The translations under genes and the position numbers were made by a program. This document shows positions 22,266 through 34,149 of a DNA stretch of 64,000 nt, piece by piece. Every line of letters starts with the position of its first letter. Position 1 is the stretch's first letter. Source of the DNA: Adiantum capillus-veneris (Eukaryota > Streptophyta > Polypodiopsida > Polypodiales > Pteridaceae); assembly GCA_014529385.2 (NCBI GenBank), contig CM043956.1, forward strand, positions 62,883,120 to 62,947,119, read 5' to 3'. The notes beneath the pieces were generated by a model that saw nothing but the letters and a program-made list of their open reading frames with translations, did not search any database and was not told where the DNA came from.

Positions 22266-23459
22266 TGGACCTTTTAAGAAGCTGTTTCTTCTTCCACACT
22301 GCACGCGTTAGCACAAATCTGTACGTTGATGGCCTCCTGTCCGCAATGGTGATTTTGTACCTTATGTGTGATGATGGTCTCGTACCTGCGTTGTGTACGA
22401 TCTGCATTGTTGATCCGCATGCGCACATGAATGCTCTATCTACGTGCAATGTCTGTGTGTGTTTCTTTTGTATTTTTGTGTTCTGTGTGCGTACAAGTTT
22501 CTTTGTGTGTAGGGTTTACTTACTAGAATGCCACGTAAGCTACAAAACCATTTTTATAGTAGTATTGATATTGATAGCTTTTGTGCTTTCTATTTTTTGA
22601 TTGAAACTTTTAAAAAGCACAAATCACGTTTTAATATTAAAAAAACATGATCAAACATAAAATTAAAAAGGATAGTTTTTTAAAAAAAGGCATGAAATAG
22701 CCCTTTTCCAGAGTCCGTAACTCAAATTTTAACCAAAATTTGGAGAGGCTTGTGAGTACTTAAAACGTTTGTCTTGAAAAGTTCTATGATCATCGAAGCA
22801 TAAACTTTTTGAGTTTTGACTTGCTTTTCTTCAAAATTAGCCCGCAATTTTCAAAAGTCTAGAGAGAAGAAAATGCAAATATTTTTTTGCTTTTACTAAA
22901 CTTTAGAGCATCAAACGGAGCCCAAAACAAAAAAAAAACCTTCGACGCTCAAAGAGACAAAGTTGTTCTACATTAGGTGGACTATATTTTGTACATACAA
23001 AATTTTTCTTAATTCTTTCATTAATTTGCTCAAAATTGGCATACAAAATGTGCGCTCGGAGATGTTTAGAGAGAGAGTATAAAAAATTATAAAACTATAA
23101 TTTTCCATGTGTTTATAATGACCTAAAAACCACTTTTAAACATCTACTACATGCACTTTCTAAAGCAGTTCATTATTGGAAACTACCCCCAAGAGCCTTG
23201 TTCACCAAAATAAATTATATGTACCCTTCACACACCTTATGCACACATGTTTTTGTAACTTCACAAGAAAATAAAATCCTTTCTGTTAACGCCATGTGCT
23301 ATGTTACATTGAATTTAGTGAACTTCTCGAGTTAAGGAAATTGAAAATACACTGATTGTAGTTGTGTGGTTTTAACATGCATAATTTGCCGATTCATTGC
23401 ACTTTTTTAGCAAGAGGATTTCTCTTTTTAATATCGACCATTAATCCATTCAATCATTT
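22263..23459. other. Unassigned sequence
   Basis: AT-rich, no supported coding region. No element ends seen. Confidence 0.4.
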
Positions 23460-24800
23460 GGAACTTTGTTCCACCACATGTCCAAGCTTAAAACCGGACA
23501 TTCTCCTGATGGAAATTCTTCTCAAAGTCCACCAATTCTGTGGTCTTTTGTGGAGGGGGGGGGGGGGACGGGGCAATGGGGACTCTCAAAGAAAGGCATT
23601 GTTCATTAAATCTAGGTCCACCACTTGTCCAAGCTACATTGTAATATACCAAGGAGCTTTTGATTTCAATATCCATCACAAGTCCAACCCCTTCTTCAAC
23701 ACTATTTCCAATAGTTTGCCTTAGGCATTGGCCATTAAAACTAAGTCCACCACTTTGTCTAAGCTACAATCTAATATAGCAAAGGCCTATTGGTTTCAAG
23801 GTCTACAACTGTTCAACCTTGCTTTCATTGTAAGAAGCAAGGGCTACTGGACATTGGTGGGAAGGTGTTTCGGTTTCAAGATCCACCACTTGTCCAACCT
23901 TGCTTCCATTGAGAAGCAAGGTTGGACATTAAGAAGCAAGGTTCTCTAGTTGTCTACCTTGGGTAATGCCATTAAAACTAGGTCCACCACTTGTCCAAGT
24001 TGCACTCTAATATAGCACAGAGGCATTGGTTTTAAGCTCCACCATTTATCCAACCTTACTTCCATTGAAAGAAGGAAGGGCTACTCGGACATTGGTAAGC
24101 AAGGTCCTAATAATGTCTCACCTCGAGCATTTGCTTGTAAAACTAGGTTCCCCACTTGTGCAAGATACACTTAAATATAGCAAGGGACTCTAGTTGCAAG
24201 AACCACCATGTGGTCCACCACTTTTCCAACCTTGCTTCCACCAAAAGAAGCAAGGGTTACTCAGGCATTGGGAAACAAGGTCCTATAGTAGTTCACCTTG
24301 GGAATTGGGCATTCAATAATAGGTCCACCACTTGTCCAAGGTACATTGTAATATAGTGGGAGGTTGTGGTTTCAAGATAGACCACTTGTCCACCAACCTT
24401 GCTTCTATTGACAGAAGAAAGGGCTACATGGACATTGGCAAGCAAGGTCCTACAACATGTCACCTTCAAACATGGCATTAAAACCAGGTCGACCACTTGT
24501 CCAAGCTATGTTATAGTGAAGAAAGATGTTTGGTTTCAAGGACAACTAGTTGGACCACCACTTGTTCAACATTGATTCCATTTCTAGCTTTTCATCTATT
24601 GGTGTACCAAGGGTGGTTTAGTCACAATATATGCAACTTGTCCAACCTACCTAGATCTTTTGCATGTTGTAACATGGGTAATTTGACTTTGAGATCCCCC
24701 ACCAACCCAAGCTAAGCCCCATTGATGCATGGATAGAGGCAAGGCCCATAAATTAGAGAATTGAGAAACAAGGTCAACCATTTGTTCAAGATAGACTTGA
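23460..24800. repeat. CCACCACTTGTCC repeat family, block 4, with ~170-bp period
   Basis: Here the family forms a longer ordered unit: AGGTCCACCACTTGTCCAAG, then a 'CTCTAATATAGCA' phrase, 'TTGGTTTCAAG', 'CCAACCTTGCTTCCATTGA', 'AAGGGCTACTCGGACATTGG', 'AAGCAAGGTCCTA' and 'CATTAAAACTAGG'. Unit starts near 23980, 24150, 24321 and 24487 are 167-171 bp apart, and earlier copies from about 23610 are irregular. A 10-bp G-run lies near 23559. Confidence 0.75.
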
Positions 24801-24941
24801 TTGGGCTCATAGCTTTGAGACTAAGTGGAGTAATAATGCTTATAAGCCTCATGTATTCTATAAAATGGAAAATATAATTTTTTGTTCAAAGGGAATTTAT
24901 TCATGACTATGAACTTGACAAGGCCATCTTTTTCACTTACA

Positions 24942-27900
24942 GGATGAATTTCAATTGTCGGGAGAAAGTGAATATGATAATTATGAAATTGTTGGTATTG
25001 GTTGTGTGTATAGAACAGATCCAAATTCCACTTGTGGGGATACAAAGATAGGACAAGGAAATGTATATATACTAGTGGAAGAATCTTTGAAGGATGTGGT
25101 TCTACCTTTTCCTACAATGGATACTACATCTCTCCACAGTTCATTATGGAGTGATGTTCGATGGCCTAAGCTTCTCTTGCAATCTTTCATAATAAATGAT
25201 AGTTTAATTGACGAAAACAACTGCTATGATGGTGATGAACAAGGGAATCATTTTGATCCTCTAGTTACAAATGCAATATCTATAACAAGCCCAAAATTTG
25301 AAACATTGGTTCAAGAATCTTGGAGAAATCAGAGGTTCCTACTAAAGGATGGCACAATGATGTAGATTGTGAATAAAGGGACCATCTTATATGTATTTTC
25401 ACATGATTATGTCAGCTTTCAAGAACTTGGTAATGATTTTGTGGGTGTGGGTATTGAAAGGGAAATTGCAATCACTAAGAATATGGTTGAAGTGGATAGC
25501 ATCACTTTGCTAAAGTGGCCCATCAAGCAGACAATAATGTTGAACGGGAGCCCATTACAACACTTTGTTCCTATTGATGGTATGCATGCTAGATGTGAGG
25601 ATCTATCCAACGGTGATAATGTTGGAAAAAATCTTGACGGGAGTAATGGTGTACCTTTGTCAAGGAAGAGACAATACACTTTCATCAATAGGACTCAAAA
25701 AGCAAGAGTAGCACCAACTTCTACCTTTTATCTATCAAAACTGAGTCAATTCAAAGGTTTTCATGCATTGATTGTTGTGGACAAAAATGTTGTCCGTTTG
25801 TAGATCATGATATGGCGACAAGGTTATGCAAAGAGTTTTGGGGACAGTCTCAGAAAGCACGTACTAACTATATTTACACTGTTCTTTCTTTTGCTATTAG
25901 AAAGATGAGAAGATGCGATACCAATTTAGGCTAAATGGTTCTATTGTTTGTTGTAGAGCATGGTATGAGCTACATGGAATACCAAAGACATCAGTTTACC
26001 GCTACAAGGAAATTTTTGAAAATGGTGTGCACCAATAAGTGCATGGGAACACATGCACATTGAGAAGAGGACTTCAACATACTAGTTTAGCAAGAACATT
26101 GCTAAACGAGTTTGTGGATAACAACTCTAAGAAGATGCCACATAGAAGTAGAACGCTTCCAAATGGCTTAAGAGAGACTCAATTAGTGACTCCATCAAGT
26201 ACAAGCAAGTAGATATTTTAAGCAAAATCAACATGACACTTGACCAAATGGGCTATGAGAAGAAGTTATCCCAGTCTTCTTTTAGTAGAATTTGGAGCAA
26301 ATAATTTGGAGCTAACCCGTCTCTTGAAGAGAAATCTCTTCTCTTCAGAGAGAGAGAAATTCACATGGCACAACAAAAGAGTTGTAGGACCTTATATTAT
26401 GCATGGCACACATATTCAAAAACTCAACCACAAAAATACATGTGTATAATTCATGATAAGATGGATCAAAAGAAGATTGTCATTCCTCAATTACGTATTG
26501 TTCCTAAGGGTGTGGATTCAAGATACAATTTGCAGGTGGCATTGATAGGTATGACAACTCATGGACATGGAGAAGGTCATTACGGACACTTTGTCTTGAA
26601 TGGTTTGTGGGCAATGGATTCAAATCTTACAATTGGCTCAATTGTTAATTGTTTACATAACCTAGAGAGGATAGATAAGCATCCTCTTGGTAATCTAGGA
26701 ACAAATGGACTTCCAAGGAGTAGTGTTTCACTACTAAATTCTTTGAACTCAAGGGATGCTTTGGACTACCACAACTTGTTTGATGGAAAAGAGCCCATAG
26801 TGCAACCATCAAAAACTGCAAAAGAGGAATTAAGGTCAACATTTTGAAAGTTATTGAAGAACTTGCTACTACAGCTAGATAATTGTGAGGAAAATAAAAA
26901 TTGATATCTATTTGCCTATTTGTCAATGCTTGTTGCAAGAGAGGTTTTTAAAGCCATCCAACTAGGATTTTTGATGGTCGGGCTTACACATGAGGACATA
27001 GATGCCATGTTCAGTAGATTTTTAGAGAAGTTGAGAGTAACCCAAAGATGTACTTTGCCACACTTGATGGATACATTACAAAATAGATCACCTCCAGCTC
27101 CATTTTTGCTTACAAAGGTCCCTGATTTCAAGCAATTTGTGATGGTTATCTTTGCAATGGACAAGACATACTTGTTGGCCATTCCAAACCACTTCAATTT
27201 AGGTTTTTCATGCAAGATGAGACACAAATGATGCAATATAAAGCACATGTAGGTGTGTCAAGTTGGAGTGGAAGTATTCATCTTTGGAAAATAGATACAT
27301 AAGGCAAACCAATGTTACCACATGGAGATCCACCTTTGGTACCAACAATGGCGGAGTATGTCAAGGCTCATGAAGAATTGATTTCAGGGCTAAAGAATTA
27401 TATAAGGTTTTGGAAAAATTTAGGGAATGGTTCAAGTGTTCCACAATATTATAGACCTGTGATAGATTATTGGACTAAGGTAATTGATGAGATTGGAAAA
27501 TCAATTATATCAGAGGGAGTCTTGTATGAAATTTTTTGGCCAAAAACTCAAGAATTTTGTCTCCTACAAAGCACTACAATGGATTTACAATAGGAAGCAG
27601 AAAGATTACTTGGCCTTGAAGAGTTGAATGATCATTTTTGTGGTCCTCAACAAGATAGACCAAGGGAAGAGTTTGACCCTATGACTAATGTGCACCAAGG
27701 TGACTTTGTTATGTTAGTTCCAAGTGACACAAAAATCTATCCGATTTAGCTTGCAAGCTTTATCTGACATTGATAATGAGCCTACATCACCAAACTACCA
27801 AAAAAAAAAAAGATTCAATATTGGGCACCTTACACAAGAAAGAGTGGGATGACAAATGATCAAGCTTACACTAACTGTTGGAAAGGTTTTTGGATTGTCA

Positions 27901-27960
27901 ACTATAAGGACCCACAAGTGTGGGAAACTGTACATGCAATTGTTTGGTCCTAGAGACCCA
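24942..27960 (+). pseudogene. DUF7869-like (RNase H-fold) transposase-type gene, decayed
   Basis: Reading frames line up along 3 kb with stops and shifts. The N-terminal text (24955-25800) is not assignable. Then come KARTNYIYTVLSFAIRK, VCCRAWYELHGIPKTSVYRY and KKMPHRSRTLPNGLRETQL. The core has CIIHDKMDQKKIVIPQLR (near 26450), GMTTHGHGEGHYGHF (near 26550), LLLQLDNCEENKN (near 26870) and GLTHEDIDAMFSRF (near 26980). These acidic motifs in this order match the plant and animal family I know as DUF7869, thought to be a DDE-type transposase core: Asp in HDKMD, Asp in LDNC, Glu in THED. The text after it (YRPVIDYWTKVIDEIG and a Trp-rich tail near 27840) continues the protein. No terminal inverted repeats were found. 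The family name is from memory. Confidence 0.6.
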
Positions 27961-28094
27961 ACAAAGAAGGAACATTTTCTAGACTTAAGATCCCAGGTAG
28001 GTATGGTCTAAAAGCCAAAGAAAGCCTCGATCGTGCACATTTGTCATGCTTGGATCAAAGTTTGGATATGGTATCAAATTTTCAGTAGATTATG

Positions 28095-28152
28095 TGCAGT
28101 TTCTATTGTGACTACAATAGTCAGTTTCTATTGTGACTATAATAGTCAGTTT
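28095..28152. repeat. Two tandem 27-bp units with a dyad
   Basis: CAGTTTCTATTGTGACTA is repeated with 27-bp spacing. In the first copy CTATTGT-GACT-ACAATAG is a perfect hairpin; the second has one mismatch. It lies just past the end of the transposase-like pseudogene. Confidence 0.7.
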
Positions 28153-28440
28153 TATGAATAGGATCTTTAGTTGTACCTTTCTTTGTTTTATTTAATCAAT
28201 CGTATTTCTTCAAATTCATGTTTTGTGCATACTCTTGACTTCTGGTGTTTATCAACACCACAATCCTATAAGATTTTCACTCTTTTTACCAGCCATACAT
28301 CAACAACTTATCTCATTTTTTCCCACTTTAAGTGGAATTCCCAAACTACATGAATTTGGTCAATTTGGAGATTCCCATAATGTGGGATTTCTACCAAAAT
28401 ACCTAATATGGTTTTATAAATTCATTCAACAAATTCTATA
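28153..28440. other. Unassigned sequence
   Basis: No supported feature. Probably the junction between the transposase remnant and the Gypsy remnant. Confidence 0.4.
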
Positions 28441-28629
28441 TCACCCATTGAGGAAGTGTGTCCCTCGATCACTCATGAGCTCAATAGGAAGTCCGTATGT
28501 TGTGACTATACATTCATAAAAGAATGTGGCCATGGTTCGTGCATTATTCTTCCTAGTGGCTCTTGCTTTAGCCCACTTCATCAAATAATATATGGCTAAT
28601 GTAATATATTGTGCGTGAGTCTTATACAC
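28441..28629 (-). pseudogene. Gypsy integrase core fragment
   Basis: The frame reads YYLMKWAKARATRKNNARTM and ECIVTTYGLPIELMSDRGTH. The pattern matches the Ty3/Gypsy integrase core, with the second catalytic Asp in MSDRGTHF. It is the last recognisable piece of the minus-strand Gypsy remnant that begins near 31450. The text on either side is too decayed to extend. Confidence 0.75.
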
Positions 28630-29604
28630 ACAAGTGGTTGTATAGGACCAACAAAGTCAATACCCCACTTAGCAAATGCTCTTGCTCCCATCATTGGTTG
28701 CAATGACATGCTATCCATTTTAGTTGGCATGCTCTTTGACAAGAGTCACATCCTAACAAATTCTTTAGCATCTGCAGGCAGAATTGGCCACCATATGCTA
28801 GCCATCGAAATTTCCCCAGCCATAGTCTCATGAGGGAAGTGGCCCCTCGCTAGACCCGCATGTTCCTATTCTAAAGATAGGACTATGCTAATATTTATTA
28901 GTTATTCTAAGATAGGAATATGCTAATCTTCATTAGCACATAGTCTTAGTTATTGGTTCTTTACTCATTGGTATTGTTGTTGGTCGATCATAGTGTAATT
29001 TGCAACCTCTATTTTTATTGCTCTTTGTTTGCGTTTAGTCATATATTTTGTTTCTCAAGTACTCCACCAAATATCTACTCCAACTAGGTATAATAGATAT
29101 CTACATCAAAGTAGCATGTGGTATAGTTTCTCTTATTTTGCATTGGGAGGAGCTGTCTACATCTAAGGCATGAATATATCGCTTCATATTTGGCCAGTAA
29201 CACCTAACCATGTAAGTCTCTTGAAGGTTTGGTCTACTACAAGATGGATTTCCCCTACTATTGTATGAGTTTGATTCATGTAGTTAGCCTATTCTTCTGG
29301 TCTTATATACAAAGTAGAATTGGTATAGCCTTACTACTAACAACTGATACATAGCCAATTGATCTATCAAACAATCGTGGTGTTATAGGAAGTGAAATTT
29401 GTGAATCTACTTGTTCTATGATCGTCATAGTAACTAGATCTTCCAACCATCTAAAAATCATTAGCTTTTTGATGCATGGTGCCCTTTTTAACAACCATCA
29501 TAAAGTCAAATTCCAATGAGATAAAGTATAGTTGGTGGTCTACAGAGAAGACAAACTTATGTGCCATGCTTAAACTTTTTGATGACATAAATCATTCCAA
29601 TACC
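28630..29604 (-). pseudogene. Decayed Gypsy pol between RNase H and integrase
   Basis: This interval carries pieces such as the frame at 29303-29494 with many stops. By position it should be the RNase H end and the integrase zinc-binding region. Near 28860-28945 a short phrase (TATTCTAAAGATAGGA) is duplicated. Confidence 0.4.
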
Positions 29605-30009
29605 TCATATCTCTATCGTGGTGGAATTCTTTTCTATAGTGTTCAATTGTCTGATAGCATATGAGATTTGAGAATCCATGGTTCCCTCTCCAAGTTGTGG
29701 TAATATGCTACCAATAGCAAAATTTGAAGCATCAACATGTACTAAAGACAAAGCTTGCTTGAGCTTTTGAGACGACTCTTCGCACTCATCAGTCCATACA
29801 GATTGAGTAATAAAGCAATAAATGGGTTTAACAACTACAACATATATGTAGATAAATCTTTTATAATATCCACAATGTCCAATGAAAGCTTGAATTTCCC
29901 TAGCATTGATCGGTCTAAGCATTTTAGTAATCACTACCACTTTCTCCACATCCCTAGTGATTTCATTTTTTGAAACAATATGTTCAATAAATTTGTCTTG
30001 TTTAACCAT
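29605..30009 (-). pseudogene. Gypsy RT C-terminus and RNase H fragment
   Basis: It reads VSKNEITRDVEKVVVITKML, then REIQAFIGHCGYYKRFI, the conserved stretch after the RT palm in Ty3/Gypsy elements (RSFLGLAGYYRRFI type). VHVDASNFAIGSILPQLGEG follows, the start of the RNase H domain with its first catalytic Asp (DASNFAIG). It continues the RT fragment at 30094-30387 after a decayed join. Confidence 0.8.
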
Positions 30010-30093
30010 GAATAGAATTTTCTTATGACTTAAACAAATCTTATATACATAACATTTCTCAAAGACGCTCTTGAGATGCTCAAAATGGTCTAC

Positions 30094-30387
30094 TCATTTT
30101 GATGAGTACATGCACAGATCATCCATATACACTTCTAAGAAGTTTCTTAGGTATTCCTTGAAAGCATGGCTCATTAGCCTTTGGAATGTTGTTGGAGCAT
30201 TTGTCAACCCAAAAGGCATGACTTTATATGCGAATATTCTCCATTCCATGGCAAAATCCGTTTTGTGATGGTCCTTGGGATCAATTGCAAATTGAATATA
30301 GCCAAAGAATCCATGCAAGAAGTTGCAAGCTTCCTTTCCTACCACTCTTTCTAAGACATGATTAGTGATAGGAAGAGGGTGCATCAT
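30094..30387 (-). pseudogene. Gypsy reverse transcriptase core
   Basis: It contains NFLHGFFGYIQFAIDPKDHH, then [20 protein letters not shown], and the catalytic motif [23 protein letters not shown] and YMDD are diagnostic of Ty3/Gypsy RT. Upstream text on the same strand (QQRLYTYNEVVTKGI, near 30550) shows the RT start, but in other frames with stops. Confidence 0.88.
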
Positions 30388-30668
30388 TCACATTCTTGAG
30401 ATTCACACTCTCTCTCAATTTATTGTTTTCCTTTGGTACCATCATGATTGGGGACACCCCCAATCAGTTTGCTCAATCTGGTAGATGAATTCCACTTCCT
30501 TGAGTTTTCCTATCTCTTCCTTGATCCCTTTCGTAACAACCTCATTATAAGTATAGAGTCTTTGTTGGCTTGGCTTGGCATCATCCCGCATGGGTATAAT
30601 ATGTTGATAAATGTCAGGATTTATTCCCTTAAAATCTTTATAAGATGATGCAAGTCATCCCTATATTC

Positions 30669-31452
30669 CTATAAGGTTCTAATTAATATATTTTCTTTCT
30701 CTTGAGACAAGTCAATTGCTATGTACGTCGATTTTGATTCTTTCTTAGGTTTTGGTAGGTCAATCTTCTTGGCATATTCATGCCCCTTGTAGGATTTTCC
30801 TAGTTCCCTTGACTCCCTCATGGGCTCGTCTACAATGATCCCTCGGTCCTGGAGAGTGTACTTCTTGTAGTGCAATGGAACACTAATAGCTCCTTGTTTG
30901 TCAAAGTCAAGCTTTTTTTTACTTTTCACAGTCTTTTTGTTTCAATTTGTTGTTTTGTTTTCTTCTCCTTTTTTGAGATGGGGTATTTGCCATTGATTTT
31001 GTCTTTGATACAATCTTCAGTTTCAACCACATCAAAAATTGCATCTTGCCCTCAATTTTTGGCATGTGTAGGTTTCTTTTTTATTTTTCCTCATGTTTTT
31101 TTATATATCTTTGTTGTCATCTTTGATGCTGATTGAAAAACTTGAAGAAATTCTCTCCTCCTCCTTGCAGCAATAGTTTTGCTCTTATGTGCTCTTTTTC
31201 TAAGTCGGATTGCTCTTCTATGGTAAGAGTCTCCTCCTCTTGCTTATCGATAACATCATAATAGTGATAAGAGAAAACTTGTTGATTATCCAATGGCACA
31301 GTAGTTACCAATTTGGAATAGAATAATTTCATAGCCTTTCTCATCACAAAATAAGGTTGATATGGACTTGTTGACACAAATGTCAATGGTAGCCAGAATT
31401 TGAGTCCGCTCAAATGGCTCAAACAAGTGTTCAAGAAAAGGTTCATCAACAT
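30669..31452 (-). pseudogene. Gypsy linker region between protease and RT
   Basis: Two frames (31117-31452 and 30669-30929) lie upstream of the RT on the same strand. The second reads VPLHYKKYTLQDRGIIVDEP and is rich in Lys and Glu. No catalytic motif is present. Position and orientation suggest the variable spacer found in some large plant Gypsy elements. Confidence 0.5.
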
Positions 31453-31479
31453 AACTAGAATCGTTTACTTCTCGATCCA

Positions 31480-32266
31480 TGTGCAATCTTGGTACCTTAA
31501 ACTACCATTCTCTAAAGCCCCACACATCCAAATATGAGTATCTTTGTTCAACCATGATGGTAATTTCTAGTTTTAGTTGATGTCTCCAAATCGAGCTCTT
31601 AGTTAGGTGTCTGCAGTACATCCTCACGAGTGATCTTTAGGTTTACTCATGTAATTGATCCATCCTATTTCAAATATAGATAATTGCTTTTTTGGTCTTG
31701 GATCAATTGAATCTATAAATAGGCCATTCCAAAATTATCTCATTATTCAATTTTTCATAATCATCTCAAAATTATCTCAATTAAATCTATCTCTCAAAAC
31801 GTCGTTCCAAAATTATCTCATTATTCAATTTTTTCTTGAAATCTACAACGACAAACATATAGTGGTAGTCAATACCACATGAGCTCACGTCATTCAATGC
31901 GTCCATCTGCAATGACAAACGTATGGTGGTAGCTAATACCACATGAGCTGACATTACTAAATGTGTCCATCTAACAATTGTAAGTTCATTCTTGTTTGTC
32001 TGTTTGTTGGTCTATCACAAGCTTCCTAGTCTACTTTTGAGTGTTACCAAGGCCCGAGCAAGTTCTTCCAAGAAAACAAAGAACCGAGAAAAGGGGATTA
32101 AAAACTTGACTTGTCCACATGTGGATAAAAGGAAAAAGTGTTTCGACGCCAGTTTATTATATGTCTATATCTATCCTTTAGAACACTTTTTTGTTGCATC
32201 AAGAATAAGAATGTGACTATGAAACTCATGAGAATCCAAATGTAGGACTGGTATTTTTGCAATCAT
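31480..32266. other. Unassigned sequence with local duplications
   Basis: A ~63-bp unit (GACAAACATATAGTGGTAGT ... GCGTCCATCTGCAAT) is tandemly duplicated at about 31850-31975. TTCCAAAATTATCTCATTA occurs twice, at about 31726 and 31804. No gene is supported. Confidence 0.5.
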
Positions 32267-32267
32267 A

Positions 32268-32634
32268 TCGACAATGTTAACACAAAGGCCAAGATGATGC
32301 CACTTAGAAATATTTACCTTAAAAATTGTAGGATCAACCTAATAACACTTGTAGCCACTACAAATCATGGCATTGTTGTTAGAAAGGTTGTAGCAATCTT
32401 GCGACACAAGTACTCATAGACAAGCATCACAGATGAGAGAGAGAGAGAGGGAGTTTTGACACCGAAAATAAAACCACGTTATTGCTTGCATTAGATTTGA
32501 AGTTTTTACATATATGGACAATTTAACTAATTGTAGTCACCATGAAAAACTCCACATAAGGAGTGGATTACAATTGAGTGTACTTGCATGCTATAGGGCA
32601 TGTTCCCATGGGTAATGGGCTTGAAAACCCAACA
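32268..32634 (-). repeat. 3' LTR of the TRIM-like element
   Basis: On the minus strand it begins TGTTGGGTTTTCAAGCCC. The well-matched part is 32447-32634; the extension to 32268 rests on weak similarity of GACAATGTTAACAC to GACAATGTTTCAC. Confidence 0.5.
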
Positions 32635-33682
32635 ATCCTCCCCTCAAGCCCAAACTAGACTAACCATTCTCATGACATAGAATTTTAGGTTTACTCTTAA
32701 CCATGAGTTTGTGGTATACCCATAAACAGTGAGTTTTAGGTTCTCTCACAACCAAGGGTTTTGGTATACCCATAAGCTGGTGCTACGACAATGAACCCCC
32801 CTCAAACACATAGGATGTAGGTCAAAAGTAGCTACCATTGTATGGATTTTTTGGTTTACTTCCAAACCTTGGGTTTAGGTTTACCGAATAACCTCAGGAT
32901 AAGTGGTTTACAACAAGGACTTGAACTAGAAATTGACAATTTGGGAGGTCTTACCACTTTTGTTTTGTGGCAATGTCTATAACCCATACAATTTTGACAT
33001 GGTAGTAACTGACAATTGATAGGCTAAAACAAAGCTTTGACAAAAAATATATGATTGTGTTGACAACAAAAAAAACCCCATAAAACTATGACACTGAACA
33101 TGTTAAAAAAATTGTTGAAGTCGTATACCACATTCTTGAAGCAAGTCTTTGTGCATGGCAGTCTATGCTTCATATAGAACAACATGACATCACAATCTCT
33201 TCTTCTTCATGTGCCTGAAGAACAACTCATATGTGAACCAATAAATTTTTGGAACAACCTTTAACACATATATGGCATGTTTTTTTGCCAATGTGTGAAG
33301 TCTTGTTGGATTTTTGGAATCCTCAAATCCTCCTATGTATCCATGCCATAGCAAAGTTTTGAGATGTCCTATTAGGCAATTGAGGTGGTACGCATAAGCA
33401 TCTTGAGATTATGTGCCCTGCAGGCTTGTCGCCAACTAACTTGATTTATAATAGCTTTGGAGATGCTTAGACAAGCTTGTGAAGCACCCTACCTTCACCA
33501 ACTTAAGCTATTTTAGAATTGTTGCCAAGTACCAAAACCAATAGTGTTTTGGAACTCTTGAAGAGATTATTATCACCATCGTTGACAACGTTCTAAAAAG
33601 GCTACTTGCTGGCTGCTTTAGTTAGTGTTTCTTTCACAATTCACACTGCACCGTTGAAAGCTTTGAGCTCTTGGATACTACA

Positions 33683-33706
33683 TCTGACAATGTTTCACAA
33701 TGCTCT

Positions 33707-33737
<31 letters not shown>

Positions 33738-34014
33738 CGCTTGACAACGTTTTGAGATGCAGTTTGCAAAAAATTGTTCCATGGCAGCTTGAGCTTGCAA
33801 AGCATGGAGAAGATAAAAGAGAGAGAGAGGAGAGAGTTTCGACACCAAAAATAAAACCATGCTATTGGTTGTATTAGATTTGAAGCTTTTATATATATAG
33901 ACAATTTAACTAACTGTGCACCATGCAAAACTCCACAAAAAAAGTGGCTTAGAATTGAGTGTATCTATATGTCATAGGACATGTTCCTACCAGTAATGGG
34001 CTTGAAAGCCCACA
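33683..34014 (-). repeat. 5' LTR of the TRIM-like element
   Basis: On the minus strand it begins TGTGGGCTTTCAAGCCC. A (CA)n microsatellite lies inside at 33704-33731. It is diverged from the partner copy, so the element is old. Confidence 0.5.
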
Positions 34015-34149
34015 TAATACTATAGTGCATTGGTGGATGCACTTTTCCAAAAAAATGAAACATTGAAAACTGTGAAATATAGAAGAATTTTCATTGATTT
34101 AAGGGGATTTTAATAAGCGAAGAGGTAGGAAGCACAAAAGCATCACCCC

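Larger units (their letters stand above)
32268..34014 (-). mobile_element. Short non-coding LTR element (TRIM-like), minus orientation
   Basis: Related terminal segments lie at about 32268-32634 and 33683-34014. Shared phrases include GACACCGAAAATAAAACCA, TTAGATTTGAAG, GACAATTTAACTAA and AATGGGCTTGAAA. Read on the minus strand, a purine tract (CTTGAGGGGAGGAT) sits just before TGTTGGG at 32634, and a degenerate initiator-tRNA primer site (GAGCTCTTGGATACTA on the plus strand, about 33667) lies next to the other copy. The internal ~1.05 kb shows no gag or pol. The outer left limit is approximate and no target duplication was confirmed. Confidence 0.55.

Noticed and set aside
22184-22600. 138-codon ORF (and a 117-codon ORF on the other strand)
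   Set aside because: Driven by the (TG)n(AG)n microsatellite; the protein is mostly two-residue repeats followed by motif-free text.
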